From: Verrucomicrobiia bacterium
Lineage (GTDB): Bacteria > Verrucomicrobiota > Verrucomicrobiia > Limisphaerales > JADLHS01
Reading direction: 5' to 3'
Length of the DNA: 37,185 nt
NCBI GenBank assembly: GCA_011525685.1
Contig: WYBW01000043.1
Location: 1-37,185, forward strand
Numbering within the stretch: the stretch's first letter is position 1; each line of letters opens with the position of its first letter. A program made the translations under genes and the position numbers. Below the pieces are notes generated by a model, which was not told where the DNA came from, ran no database searches, and worked only from the letters and a program-made list of their open reading frames with translations. Below are positions 7,535-15,820 of the stretch, one piece after another.

Positions 7535-8175
7535 ACGCCCGCATCATTTCTGCAGCGGTGGTCGGCACCGCGCCCCAAACTCGGTGGGCTGCACCCAACG
7601 GCGGCGCTCGGCCGAGCAGCCGCGACGGCTCGAAGGCGCAACGCGTCTTGGAGTGCGGCGGTCCTCCGCCGCTTTCCACCCGCTTACCTGCTAGCGCGCT
7701 GCCTCACAGCGCCAGCGGACTGGCGCAGTCCAAGCCCCGGCGGGCGCTCGTTGCGCTCGGGCTGCTGATCGGCACGCTGTGCTGGGACGCCCCCGCCCAA
7801 AGCTTCAGCCTCCCGTGGCACACCATTAACGGCGGGGGTGGTACGAGCACGGGCGGCCTGTACACCATCACCGGCACCATCGGCCAGCCCGATGCCGGCG
7901 GGCCGATGACCGGCGGACTGTTCTCGCTCACCGGCGGTTTCTGGGCGTTGCCGCAGGCCGTTCAGACGCCCGGCGCACCCACGCTCACCATCGCCCCGGC
8001 CAGTCCGGGCTTTGCCACCATCTCGTGGACGCCTGCCACCGGCACGAACTGAATCTTACAGGAGCGCCTGATCCTGACCGCCGGCACTTGGACAAATTCG
8101 CCCAGCGGCTGGACCAACCCGGTCGTCGTGCTCGCCACACTGCCGGCGAAGTTTTACCGCCTGTTCAAACCGTAG
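7531..8175 (+). pseudogene. GGFW/FYRL secreted protein interrupted by TGA at a conserved tryptophan
   Basis: ATG 7531 overlaps the S74 fibre stop (ATGA). The first 65 or so codons run through a 92-bp palindromic element (7645-7736). Then come a hydrophobic export segment (ALGLLIGTLCWDAPAQ), the glycine domain (LPWHTINGGGGTSTGG to TGGFWAL) and, from nt 7963, the 70-residue FYRL module. TGA at 8050-8052 falls where the other copies have TGG (TNWILQER). The same frame then continues ILQERL to WTNPVVV to FYRLFKP and ends at TAG 8173-8175, with the same module length of 213 nt as the copies ending at 605 and 15783. This is best explained as a nonsense mutation. TGA is a normal stop elsewhere in the window, so recoding is unlikely. 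A truncated 173-residue product could still be exported. Confidence 0.8.
7645..7736. repeat. Composite palindromic element, copy 1 (about 92 bp)
   Basis: It starts GTCTTGGAGTGC and ends with a degenerate inverted copy, GCAGTCCAAGCC. Inside are two strong hairpins: GCGGCGG/CCGCCGC with loop TCCT near the left arm, and GCGCCAG/CTGGCGC with loop CGGA near the right arm. The predicted fold is a three-way junction. Copies at 15265 and 36976 have the same layout and length. The element lies in frame inside the leader of the GGFW gene, coding VLECGG. Confidence 0.8.
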
Positions 8176-8185
8176 CCTCATTCTC

Positions 8186-8960
8186 ATGAACGCTCACTCG
8201 ATCAGCACGTCCATGTCCTGCGTGAAACCCCGGACGCTTCGAAGTCGCCACTGGCGTCGCCTCGCCGGTGGCGCGCTGGCGATCGCCCTGCTTGGCGAGA
8301 CGTGCTCCGCCCGTGCCGCCACAATTTCCTGGACCAACGCCGCCAACGGCGCCCTGGGCATCAACCTCGACGCGCCAACCGACCCGCCCTCCGGCGTGAC
8401 GCCCAACGATCCGTTCGATGCCGACGCCGGGGCGAACAACTTGCAGAACTTCCCAGCCATCAGCCTCGGGCTTGTCGTCGGCACGAACACGCTGCTGAAC
8501 GGTTCGTTGCACTCCACGCCCGCGCGTTCTTTCACCATCGAACTCTTCCGTAACGCCGCCGCCGACCCCAGCGGCCACGGCGAGGGCGACGTGTTTGTGG
8601 GCCGCACCAACGTGATCACCGACGGCGCCGGCAACGCGGCCTTCAGCGTGCTCGTGCCCGCCGACTGGAACGGCTGGTGGTTCACCGCCACCGCCACCGA
8701 CCAGCTCACCGGCGACACCAGCAAATTCGGTCCGGCCGTCGCCGCCGCCGCAGTTCGTGTACGCGCGGCCCGACGGCGCGGATTTCGAGGCCGGTTTCCC
8801 CACCGCCAGCGGCATCAGCTACACCGTGCTCACCAATGCCGACCTCGCGACCACCAACTGGGGCGTTTACACGAACCTGACCGGCAGCGGCGGCACCAAC
8901 ACCTTCCGCGTGCCGGTGGGCGCGGCGCCCCAACTCTTCTTCCGGCTGCGCATCCCGTAG
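8186..8960 (+). pseudogene. C-terminal fragment of a beta-helix protein plus FFRL module, frameshifted
   Basis: ATG 8186 gives a signal-peptide-like start (LAGGALAIALLGETCSARA), then GINLDAPTDPP, VTPNDPFDADAGANNLQNFP, FTIELFRNAAADPSGHGEG, VFVGRTNVITDGAGNAAF and FTATATDQLTGDTSKF. This text is typical of the segment that follows the right-handed beta-helix in NosD/CSLREA-type surface proteins. The helix itself is absent. In a GCC run at 8738-8751 the frame changes by one base: the continuation VYARPDGADFEAGFP to QLFFRLRIP (an FFRL module) lies in the next frame and ends at 8960. Without the shift the gene would encode about 258 residues; as it stands the first frame runs on to 8986 as nonsense. 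A sequencing indel in the GCC run cannot be excluded. Confidence 0.7.
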
Positions 8961-9049
8961 GCTCGCCAGCTCCCGGCACCGCATGACCGGCAGCCCCGCT
9001 GGCTGTGTGCGAGCTTGCGCGGGCAGGCCCCGGTGACCGAACCGGACAC

Positions 9050-9077
9050 TTGAATCAACCGAGATTCTGAATAAAAT
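9050..9077 (+). promoter_or_regulatory. Possible sigma-70-like promoter for the first RHS gene
   Basis: TTGAAT (9050-9055) and TAAAAT (9072-9077) are separated by 16 bp, in a distinctly AT-rich patch of an otherwise GC-rich region. They lie 27 bp upstream of ATG 9104. This is the only such patch seen before a gene start here, which suggests that the RHS gene has its own promoter. Evidence is from sequence match alone. Confidence 0.4.
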
Positions 9078-9103
9078 CATTCCATTCCGTGTTAGACAAA
9101 ACT

Positions 9104-12100
9104 ATGGGTAACTATTTGTATTTACTCGCGTCTCCGGCGGCAACTTGCCGGAGGAAACTCTGGGCCGCCTTTTCTTGCGCGGCCCTTTGTCTCATCCACT
9201 CGAGCACCCTCGCGGATGGCTCGGGCGCGACGAATGTCCATCTTTCCGTCGCGACCCAAGAATCCCTGCTCCGGCTGACTGTGACCGGCGAGGTCCAGCC
9301 CGGCGCGTTTTACACGCTGGAAACCGCCGGCGCGCTCGGCGGCGGCCAGCCGTGGGCCGTGCTTGAACCCGTCCAAGCGGCCACCAACGCCATCACCTAC
9401 GACCTCGTGCCGCCGTCGGACCAGGCCGCGTTCTTCCGCGTGCGCCTGCCGCAGCCGGCGCTCTTCCGCGTCGAACCGGCGATCGGCTCCGCAGCGGGCG
9501 GCGCGAACTTGTTTGTCATCGGCCAATGCCTCGGCACCAACGGCCAGGTGCGCATCGGCGGCCAGACCGTGCCTGCGAGCCCCGAACAGCCCGGCGCGGT
9601 GTATCGGTGCGTGACACCGGCGCTCCCGGAAGGGGTTTACGATGTGGAATGGATCGAGGACGGCCAGGTGGTTGCCCGCGCGCCCAAGGCATTCACCGTG
9701 ACCGGCCAGCCCACGCCGCTGGCCCAACGGTCGCTCGAGCCGCCCGCCGAGCCGCCCGCCAGCCCGGAGCGCGCCAAGAAAATCGTCAAGTTCAAGGCGG
9801 GCGCCGAACTGGCCGACAAGGTGAATCGCTCTGCGGTTGCTTCAACCGGCGACCTGGATGCCGACGGGTTTGCGGAGGCCGTGGCCTTGAGCATGCCCGC
9901 CCTCGATGCAGCTTCGAAGGATGCGGCCCGGCTTGCTTTACGCGGCGGCGAGGATGACTGCGACGGCCTCGATTTGCTGCCGGCCACCGGCGAACTGCGA
10001 TTGCAGGTCTGCGATGTCGTTGTGCCGGGCGTGGGGCTGGACTTTGCCTTCGTCCGCACCTACCGCTCGCGCACGGGCCGCACCACACCCATGGGGCACG
10101 GCTGGGATCATTCCTACAACCTTTACATCGAGGCCGAAGGCGACGACATCGCGGTGTGCGACGGCACGGGCCGGCGCGATGTGATGTTCCGCCAGGCCGA
10201 CGGCACCTTCTCGCGCGACGAATTCTTCTGGCACGGCCGCTGGGACGCGACCAATGACAACTTCATCCTCGAATTCCCGGGCAAGGGCCTCTGGGAGTTC
10301 TACCACTTCGGCGTCCGTCCCGCCGGCGGCCGCATCGCCCGCATCGCCGACGCCAACGGCAACGAAATGCTCTTCACCTACAATCTCAGCAGCCAGCTCA
10401 CCGAGATCACCGACACCCTCGGCCGCACCTTCACGTTCAGCTACAACCTCGACGGTCTGTTGACGCAACTCGCCGACTTCACCGGGCGGGTCTGGACCTA
10501 CGCCTACCACACCAACGGCAGCCCCGGCGGCAGCGCCGGTGACCTTGCCAGCGTCACCACGCCCGCCGTCACCAACACGCCCACCGGCAACGATTTTCCG
10601 GACGGCAAAACCACCACCTACACCTACTCCCGCGGCGCCGGCGACGACCGCCTCAACCACAACCTCACTTCCATCACCGACCCGAAGGGCCAGACCTGGC
10701 TTCAGGTCACCTACCACACCAACACCAACCCGGCGGAGATTGATTTTGACGCCCTCGCCTCGATCCAGCGCGGCATTGAAAAGAAGGACCTCTGGCGCGG
10801 CGTGGTCACGGCCAGCCCGAGCAACCGCTACGCCGTCGTCCGCTGCGTGGTCCGCGACGGCGTGGGCAACGTCTGCGAAACCTTCTGCGATTCGCTCAAT
10901 CGCCCCGTAATCGTCCGCCAGTTCACCGGCCGTTCGGACACCAACAGCCCGGTGACCGACGTGGCCAACCGCCCCACCGGCAAACTGCGCGCCGAGGACC
11001 CGGACTATTACGAAACCGCCTTCGAGTGGAACCGCGATTCCCTCCTGACCCGCTATGTCTGGCCCGACGGCGACCAAATCCGTTGCGTTTACGAGCGCGA
11101 CTTCGACCCCGCGGCCAGCCCGCGCAAGAAGGGCGATCTGCGCGTGCATCGGGAACACTCCGTAGCCGTGGGCGACTTGGACGGCGACGGCCAGGCGGAC
11201 ATTGCCGAGCGCGTTTGGCGTTTGGAGCATGATCCGCGATTTGGATCGCCGGACCCAGGCCTTCGCTCCGGCGGAAATTCCACCACTCGCGGCGGCAGCG
11301 TGACGATGAACTCGCAAACCTCCAGCACCCGCCTCGGCGGTGGTGGCGGCGTGGGCAAGGCTCAATTGCAGGATTTCCACTTCACCCGCGTCACCGACCC
11401 GCGCGGCAACGTCACCACCGCCACCTATGACGACCATGGCAACCTGCTCCAGACCAGCACCACGGACCGCAAGAGCGGCGCGATTATCTATTGCGACTAC
11501 GACTACGACGCCCGCGGCCGCCTGACCCGCTGCGTTCAGCCCGCCGACGCCGAGGGCCGCCGTCGCCAGGACGCCTTCACCTACTACACCAACGGCCCGA
11601 TGGCCGGTTACCTGGCCACTGCCGTGTGCGACGACGGGGGACTGAATCTCACCACCACTTTTGAATACGACGCCCGCGGCAACCTCACCCGTTGCGTCAA
11701 CCCCCGCGGCCACGACACGCTCTGGGCCTACAACGCGCTGGATCAGGTTGTGCAGACGCAATCGCCGCCCGCCGGCGGCGGCCAGCGCGTCACCACCCGC
11801 TTCTTCTACGACGCCAATGACAACCTCGTGCAGGTGGACCACGAAAACCGCGACGCCAGCGGCGCGCTCGACGCCAACAACCCGTGGTGGACGAGCTTCG
11901 CCGAGTTCGACGCGCTCAACCGCCCCACGCTCCTCTGCCACGAGGTCACCCATGTCGTCCAGCAAGGCACGGTCTTCCTCACCAACCGCCTCACCTGGGA
12001 CGCCAACAACAATCTCATCCGCCGCGAAGGCCCGCGCGCCGTCAGCGGCGAGGCCCCGCACAACCAGGTCGTCTGCACCTACGACGAGCGCGGCCTGCTC

Positions 12101-15100
12101 TTCACGACGGTCTCCGCCCCCGGCACCGGCCTGAGCGCCACCAACCGGTGGGATTACGACGGGAAGGGAGACTTCCGCCGCGTCAGCAAGATTGATGCGA
12201 TTACCATCAAACAAAAAATCGTGGAGCATGCCCTCGGCGAGTTGCGTCGCGCCACCGACGCCGCCGGCAACGTCACGCTTTTCTCCTATGACCGCGCCGG
12301 CAATCTCATCCGCGTCCGCCACTTCGGCGAAACCAACGACGTGCCCGGCAGCACCCACAACATTCTCCTCGCCGAGACCCGTTACGAATACGACTCCCTC
12401 AACCGTTGCGTCCTCCGCTGGGAGCCGTTCTTCGACATCTTCACCAGTCAACCCATCGGCGACGGCGCGGCCACCCATGCCTTCGTCCTTGCGCCCAACG
12501 GCCAGCTCGTCAGCGAGACCGACGACCTCGGCCGCACCACCCGTTACACCTACGACACCGCCGGACGCTGTGTGGCCATCACTGACCCCGCCACCAACCG
12601 CGTCGAGTTCATCTACGACGCCGCGGGCAACGTCACCCTCGTCCGCCAGTTGGACCGCTCCGACCTCGGCGGGCCGGAGCAGGCGTTCCTCCTCACACGC
12701 ACCTATGACGCCTGCGACCGCCTCATCCGCGAGACCGACAACGTGGGCAACACCACGCAATTCGCCTACGACTCACGCGACCACTGCGTCCGCGTCACCG
12801 ACCCGCGCGGCCATGACTCCGCCTACCAATACGACGGCCTGAGCCGCTGCGTGCGCTCCACCGACTACGAGGGCGCGGTCGAGGCCGGCGTGACCATCCA
12901 CACCACGCACGTCGAATACCAGGACTCGCGTCTGCTGAGCGTGACCGACGGCAACAGCAACGTCACTCGCTACGCCTACGACTCGCTGGATCGCTGCGTG
13001 GCCGTCACCAATGCCGACGGCACCGTGACGCAGTTCGCCTACGACGCCTTTGACAACCTCGCGCAAACGCGCGACGCCAACGGCACGCTCGTCACCGCCA
13101 CTTACGACCTGCTGGACCGCTGCGTGCGCCGCGACATCACGCCCGGTCCCGGCGTGGCGGACGCCACCACGTTCGAGTCGTTTGCCTACGACGGCCGTTC
13201 GCTGCTCGTGCTGGCCAGCAACAACGTTTCCCGCTGCGGCTTCACCTGGGATTCGCTCGGCAACTGCCGCTCCGCCACGCAGGACGGCTTCACTCTCAGC
13301 CAGACGTGCGATTCGCTGGGCAACCCGCTCTCGCTCACGCTGCCTTCGGGCCGCAGCCTGACGAGCATCTACGACGCCTTGAACCGGCCCACCGCGCTCA
13401 ACCTCGTGGCCGGCGGCCGCGTGACCCCGCTGGCCACACTTGCCTACGAAGGCCCCGGCCGCCTCGGCCGCATCGCTCGCGCCAATGGCATCAACACCCG
13501 CCTCAACTGGAACGGCACGCTCAATCCGCCCAACCAGCCCGGCGACTTCGGCTGGCAGCAGGTAGTGCGCGTCAACCACGCCCGTGCCCAGGGCGGCGCA
13601 GTCATTGACCAGCGCGGCTATGCCTACGACCACAGCCAGAATAAGACCTTGCGCGCCCAGCTCGTGCCCTTCGTCCAGGGCGGCCCACTCTTGACCAACC
13701 GCTGGCAGGCCGACGCGCTCGACCGCCTTACGCAAAGCGTTCGCCAGACCGGCGCCGGTGAATCTTTCCGCCAATACCAGCTCGACCCCAACGGCAACCG
13801 CCAGGTTGTCATCGAGGACGGCGTCGCCCAGCCCTACACGATGGACGCCACCCTGCCCGAGCCGGCCGACTTCCAGATGAACCAATACACCGCCTCGCCG
13901 TTTGGCGAATACCTCTACGATCCCAACGGCAACCGCGTGCACATGCAGACCGGCACGGGCGAATTCCTTCTCACCTACGATTACGCCGACAGGCTCGTGC
14001 GCGTCGAACGGCTCTCCAACGGCGCGCCCGTGACCCTGTTCACCTACACCTACGACGCACTCGGCCGGCGCATCACCCGCACCTTCCATCCCGAACCGCC
14101 GCTGGCCCCGCAGGTCACTCGCTACGTTCACCATCCCGAGGCCGATTGCGTCGTCGAGGAATGGCGTGACGGCGCGCTGCACACCACGCTGCCCCAGGCA
14201 GGGGGCGGGGCTGCTTCCGCCGCCTACGCTTCCACCGGGCGGATTGTGATTCCCGCCGGCGGCACGCCGGTTTACGTCCTCAGCGACGAACTGGGCAACG
14301 CGCTGGCCCTCACCGATGCCGCGGGCAACGTGCTCGAACGCTACGACTATGACGACTTCGGTCAGCCGCGCTTCCTCGATGCCGAGGGCAACCCCTTGGT
14401 GGACGGCGGCGGCCTGCCCGTGAACGCCTCGCTCACCGGCCTTGATTGGCTTTATCGCGGCGCGTATTGGAACGCTGCCCTCGGCCTGCACGAAGTCGTC
14501 TGTGTGGGCGAATGCGATCTGCCGGCCGATTTCGATCCGTTCAACGCCGCGCCCCTTACGGGCATGAAGATTGACGGCGGCATGCCCAACCGCATCTCCA
14601 TGAACGTCACCGTTCCCAAACAGAGCCAGGGAGCGACCTTCGGCGAGCGCATGAAGGCCCACGGCAAGGTCATCGAGAAAGCCACCAGCGGCCTCAAGGA
14701 CACGCTTAAGACGCAAGTGCGCATGGCGGGGGGCAGCCCCAAGAAAAGAGAATGGCTGCCCGCAAACTTCCGCCTGCGCATTGACGGACTGGACGAGCTC
14801 TGCTCGCGCGTCGTGGAGAAAGCCACCAGCGGCCTCAAGGACACGCTTAAGACGCAAGTGCGGATGGCGGGGGGGCGCAAACTTCTCGATCGGGGCGAAG
14901 CCGGCGACAACGTCGGCCTGCTCCTTCGCGCCACGAAGAAGGAGGAAGGCGGTCGCCACACCCCCTTTCAGAACAAATACCGGCCACAGTTCTTTTTCCG
15001 GGCGCAGTCTGGTTCTGGCACGCTGCCCGCCAGCCCGGCCCAAGAGCATCGCAAGCTCCTCGACCGCGGCGAAGCCGGCGACAACGTCGGCCTCCTGCTC

Positions 15101-15169
15101 CGTTCCGGTAGCAACGTGCTCAAGAACAAACACGACACCGTCAAGAATTCCATCATGAACATCCGGTAG
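9104..15169 (+). CDS. Large secreted RHS/YD-repeat protein with an EF-Tu-derived patchwork tip
   Basis: 2021 residues from ATG 9104; GTG 9089 in the same frame is possible but would lengthen the signal peptide. Order: signal peptide (to about 36), FFRV beta module (about 40-115, ending FFRVRLPQP), an IPT/TIG-like domain (about 118-205), a DUF6531-type RHS entry (about 290-375, [26 protein letters not shown]), then more than 30 YD repeats ([10 protein letters not shown] type) to about residue 1750, forming the shell expected of RHS proteins. The usual RHS exit motif (GLxxFxxRxYDPxxGRWxxxDP) is degenerate ([14 protein letters not shown]). What follows is unlike any RHS tip I know: two copies of [19 protein letters not shown], two of [18 protein letters not shown] and one [19 protein letters not shown], which are EF-Tu domain 2/3 sequences. 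An AT-rich segment ([14 protein letters not shown], residues 1028-1041) also interrupts the YD text. No immunity gene follows. Confidence 0.9.
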   Translation: MGNYLYLLASPAATCRRKLWAAFSCAALCLIHSSTLADGSGATNVHLSVATQESLLRLTVTGEVQPGAFYTLETAGALGGGQPWAVLEPVQAATNAITYDLVPPSDQAAFFRVRLPQPALFRVEPAIGSAAGGANLFVIGQCLGTNGQVRIGGQTVPASPEQPGAVYRCVTPALPEGVYDVEWIEDGQVVARAPKAFTVTGQPTPLAQRSLEPPAEPPASPERAKKIVKFKAGAELADKVNRSAVASTGDLDADGFAEAVALSMPALDAASKDAARLALRGGEDDCDGLDLLPATGELRLQVCDVVVPGVGLDFAFVRTYRSRTGRTTPMGHGWDHSYNLYIEAEGDDIAVCDGTGRRDVMFRQADGTFSRDEFFWHGRWDATNDNFILEFPGKGLWEFYHFGVRPAGGRIARIADANGNEMLFTYNLSSQLTEITDTLGRTFTFSYNLDGLLTQLADFTGRVWTYAYHTNGSPGGSAGDLASVTTPAVTNTPTGNDFPDGKTTTYTYSRGAGDDRLNHNLTSITDPKGQTWLQVTYHTNTNPAEIDFDALASIQRGIEKKDLWRGVVTASPSNRYAVVRCVVRDGVGNVCETFCDSLNRPVIVRQFTGRSDTNSPVTDVANRPTGKLRAEDPDYYETAFEWNRDSLLTRYVWPDGDQIRCVYERDFDPAASPRKKGDLRVHREHSVAVGDLDGDGQADIAERVWRLEHDPRFGSPDPGLRSGGNSTTRGGSVTMNSQTSSTRLGGGGGVGKAQLQDFHFTRVTDPRGNVTTATYDDHGNLLQTSTTDRKSGAIIYCDYDYDARGRLTRCVQPADAEGRRRQDAFTYYTNGPMAGYLATAVCDDGGLNLTTTFEYDARGNLTRCVNPRGHDTLWAYNALDQVVQTQSPPAGGGQRVTTRFFYDANDNLVQVDHENRDASGALDANNPWWTSFAEFDALNRPTLLCHEVTHVVQQGTVFLTNRLTWDANNNLIRREGPRAVSGEAPHNQVVCTYDERGLLFTTVSAPGTGLSATNRWDYDGKGDFRRVSKIDAITIKQKIVEHALGELRRATDAAGNVTLFSYDRAGNLIRVRHFGETNDVPGSTHNILLAETRYEYDSLNRCVLRWEPFFDIFTSQPIGDGAATHAFVLAPNGQLVSETDDLGRTTRYTYDTAGRCVAITDPATNRVEFIYDAAGNVTLVRQLDRSDLGGPEQAFLLTRTYDACDRLIRETDNVGNTTQFAYDSRDHCVRVTDPRGHDSAYQYDGLSRCVRSTDYEGAVEAGVTIHTTHVEYQDSRLLSVTDGNSNVTRYAYDSLDRCVAVTNADGTVTQFAYDAFDNLAQTRDANGTLVTATYDLLDRCVRRDITPGPGVADATTFESFAYDGRSLLVLASNNVSRCGFTWDSLGNCRSATQDGFTLSQTCDSLGNPLSLTLPSGRSLTSIYDALNRPTALNLVAGGRVTPLATLAYEGPGRLGRIARANGINTRLNWNGTLNPPNQPGDFGWQQVVRVNHARAQGGAVIDQRGYAYDHSQNKTLRAQLVPFVQGGPLLTNRWQADALDRLTQSVRQTGAGESFRQYQLDPNGNRQVVIEDGVAQPYTMDATLPEPADFQMNQYTASPFGEYLYDPNGNRVHMQTGTGEFLLTYDYADRLVRVERLSNGAPVTLFTYTYDALGRRITRTFHPEPPLAPQVTRYVHHPEADCVVEEWRDGALHTTLPQAGGGAASAAYASTGRIVIPAGGTPVYVLSDELGNALALTDAAGNVLERYDYDDFGQPRFLDAEGNPLVDGGGLPVNASLTGLDWLYRGAYWNAALGLHEVVCVGECDLPADFDPFNAAPLTGMKIDGGMPNRISMNVTVPKQSQGATFGERMKAHGKVIEKATSGLKDTLKTQVRMAGGSPKKREWLPANFRLRIDGLDELCSRVVEKATSGLKDTLKTQVRMAGGRKLLDRGEAGDNVGLLLRATKKEEGGRHTPFQNKYRPQFFFRAQSGSGTLPASPAQEHRKLLDRGEAGDNVGLLLRSGSNVLKNKHDTVKNSIMNIR
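12185..12226 (+). other. AT-rich foreign-looking insert inside the RHS shell
   Basis: These 14 codons ([14 protein letters not shown]) hold 16 G/C in 42 bases in a gene that is otherwise strongly GC-rich. They use ATT, AAA and CAA codons that are rare around them, and they do not fit the YD-repeat pattern. The preceding text ends in FRRV and the following text resumes [15 protein letters not shown]. Confidence 0.45.
14675..14862 (+). repeat. 47-bp exact direct repeat within the RHS tip
   Basis: Bases 14675-14721 are identical to 14816-14862, a spacing of 141 bp or 47 codons, so the frame is kept. After one mismatch the similarity continues through ATGGCGGGGGG. Each unit codes for [15 protein letters not shown]. 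Between the units lies [20 protein letters not shown], of different origin. Confidence 0.9.
14675..15103 (+). other. EF-Tu-like patchwork forming the RHS C-terminal tip
   Basis: In the frame of the RHS gene, residues 1858-2000. The 1905-1966 stretch reads like a shortened EF-Tu: GLKDTLKT (domain 2), [21 protein letters not shown], then a jump of about 30-40 residues to EEGGRHTPF and [10 protein letters not shown] (domain 3). Before it stands an extra copy of [19 protein letters not shown] (from residue 1858), and after it an extra copy of [18 protein letters not shown] (from residue 1983). No GTP-binding motif (GHVDHGK, NKxD) is present, so this is not a tuf gene or a working GTPase. The match to EF-Tu is by eye but involves long, highly characteristic strings. 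Confidence 0.8.
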
Positions 15170-15201
15170 CCCGGTCGAACGGCCGGAGTTCCACGCGACG
15201 A

Positions 15202-15783
15202 GTGAACAACGCCTTGAAGGCTCAAAGAACCAAGTGTTTGGCACTCGCCCCGCCGACGCGAAGCGTCTTGGAGTGCGGCGGTTCTCCGCCGCCTTTTATT
15301 CGCCAACGGCATGCGCACCGTTCCAAAGCGCCAGAGGCTTGGCGCACTCCAAGACCCGCCTGGTGCTCGGTGCGCCCGGGTCGCTCGTCCGCGCTGTGGG
15401 CTGGGTCGCCCTGGCCATCCCCTGGCACACCACTAACAGCGGCGGTGGGCTCAAGCACCGGCGGCGTTTACGCCGTCACCGGCACCATCGGGCAGCCCGA
15501 CGCCGGCGGGCCGATGACCGGTGGACAATTCGCCATCACCGGTGGTTTCTGGGCGTTGCCGACGCTCATTCAGACGCCCGGCACGCCGACGCTCTACATC
15601 ACCAAAGCCGCGCCCGGCTGGGCCACGATTTGGTGGACGCCGCCCAGCGGCACAAACTGGATTCTGCAGGAGCGCCTGAGCCTGAGCACGGGCAGTTGGA
15701 CCAACGCGTCCAGCGGCTGGACCAACCCGGTCGTCGTCCCGGCCACGTTGCCCACGAAGTTCTACCGCCTGTTCAAGCCATAG
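15202..15783 (+). pseudogene. GGFW/FYRL secreted protein, third copy, frameshifted
   Basis: The frame from GTG 15202 runs unbroken to TAG 15781-15783, but the N-terminal half is scrambled. The export segment and AIPWHTTNSGGG lie in another frame, which opens at ATG 15234. At the G-rich spot 15444-15449 one extra base shifts reading into GSSTGGVYAVTGTIGQPDAGG, GGFWALP and the FYRL module (15571-15783, 213 nt, the same length as in the other two copies). The module reads WILQERLSL, WTNPVVVPAT and FYRLFKP without lesions. A composite palindrome (15265-15355) occupies the leader, as in the other copies. It sits just after the RHS gene and before the 15821 protease. Either the frameshift is real decay or one G is miscalled; with one G removed the signal peptide would connect to the domain. 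Confidence 0.7.
15265..15355. repeat. Composite palindromic element, copy 2 (91 bp, best preserved)
   Basis: The outer arms GTCTTGGAGTGC (15265-15276) and GCACTCCAAGAC (15344-15355) are perfect 12-bp inverted repeats. The inner hairpins are 15275-15292 (GCGGCGG/CCGCCGC) and 15328-15345 (GCGCCAG/TTGGCGC). The short overlap between outer arms and inner stems suggests alternative folds. It has the size of a MITE or REP-type element; no target-site duplication was recognised. Confidence 0.85.
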
Positions 15784-15820
15784 AGAAGCCCATCCAACCA
15801 ACCCAACCTAACTCCAATCT

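Noticed and set aside
8050..8052. TGA read as tryptophan (alternative code)
   Set aside because: TGA ends several other genes here (2755, 4689, 7534, 23081) and tryptophan is otherwise TGG, so a nonsense mutation is simpler.
8961..9049. Possible terminator or small RNA before the first RHS gene
   Set aside because: No stable stem followed by a T-run and no conserved RNA motif could be recognised.
9938..12760. Long open frames on the minus strand, for example opposite the RHS gene
   Set aside because: They mirror GC-rich plus-strand codons, show no domain, signal peptide or sensible start, and lie opposite clear coding sequence.
14675..15103. A tuf gene or tuf pseudogene on its own
   Set aside because: The EF-Tu-like pieces are short, out of order, in frame with the RHS gene, and lack the N-terminal GTPase domain.
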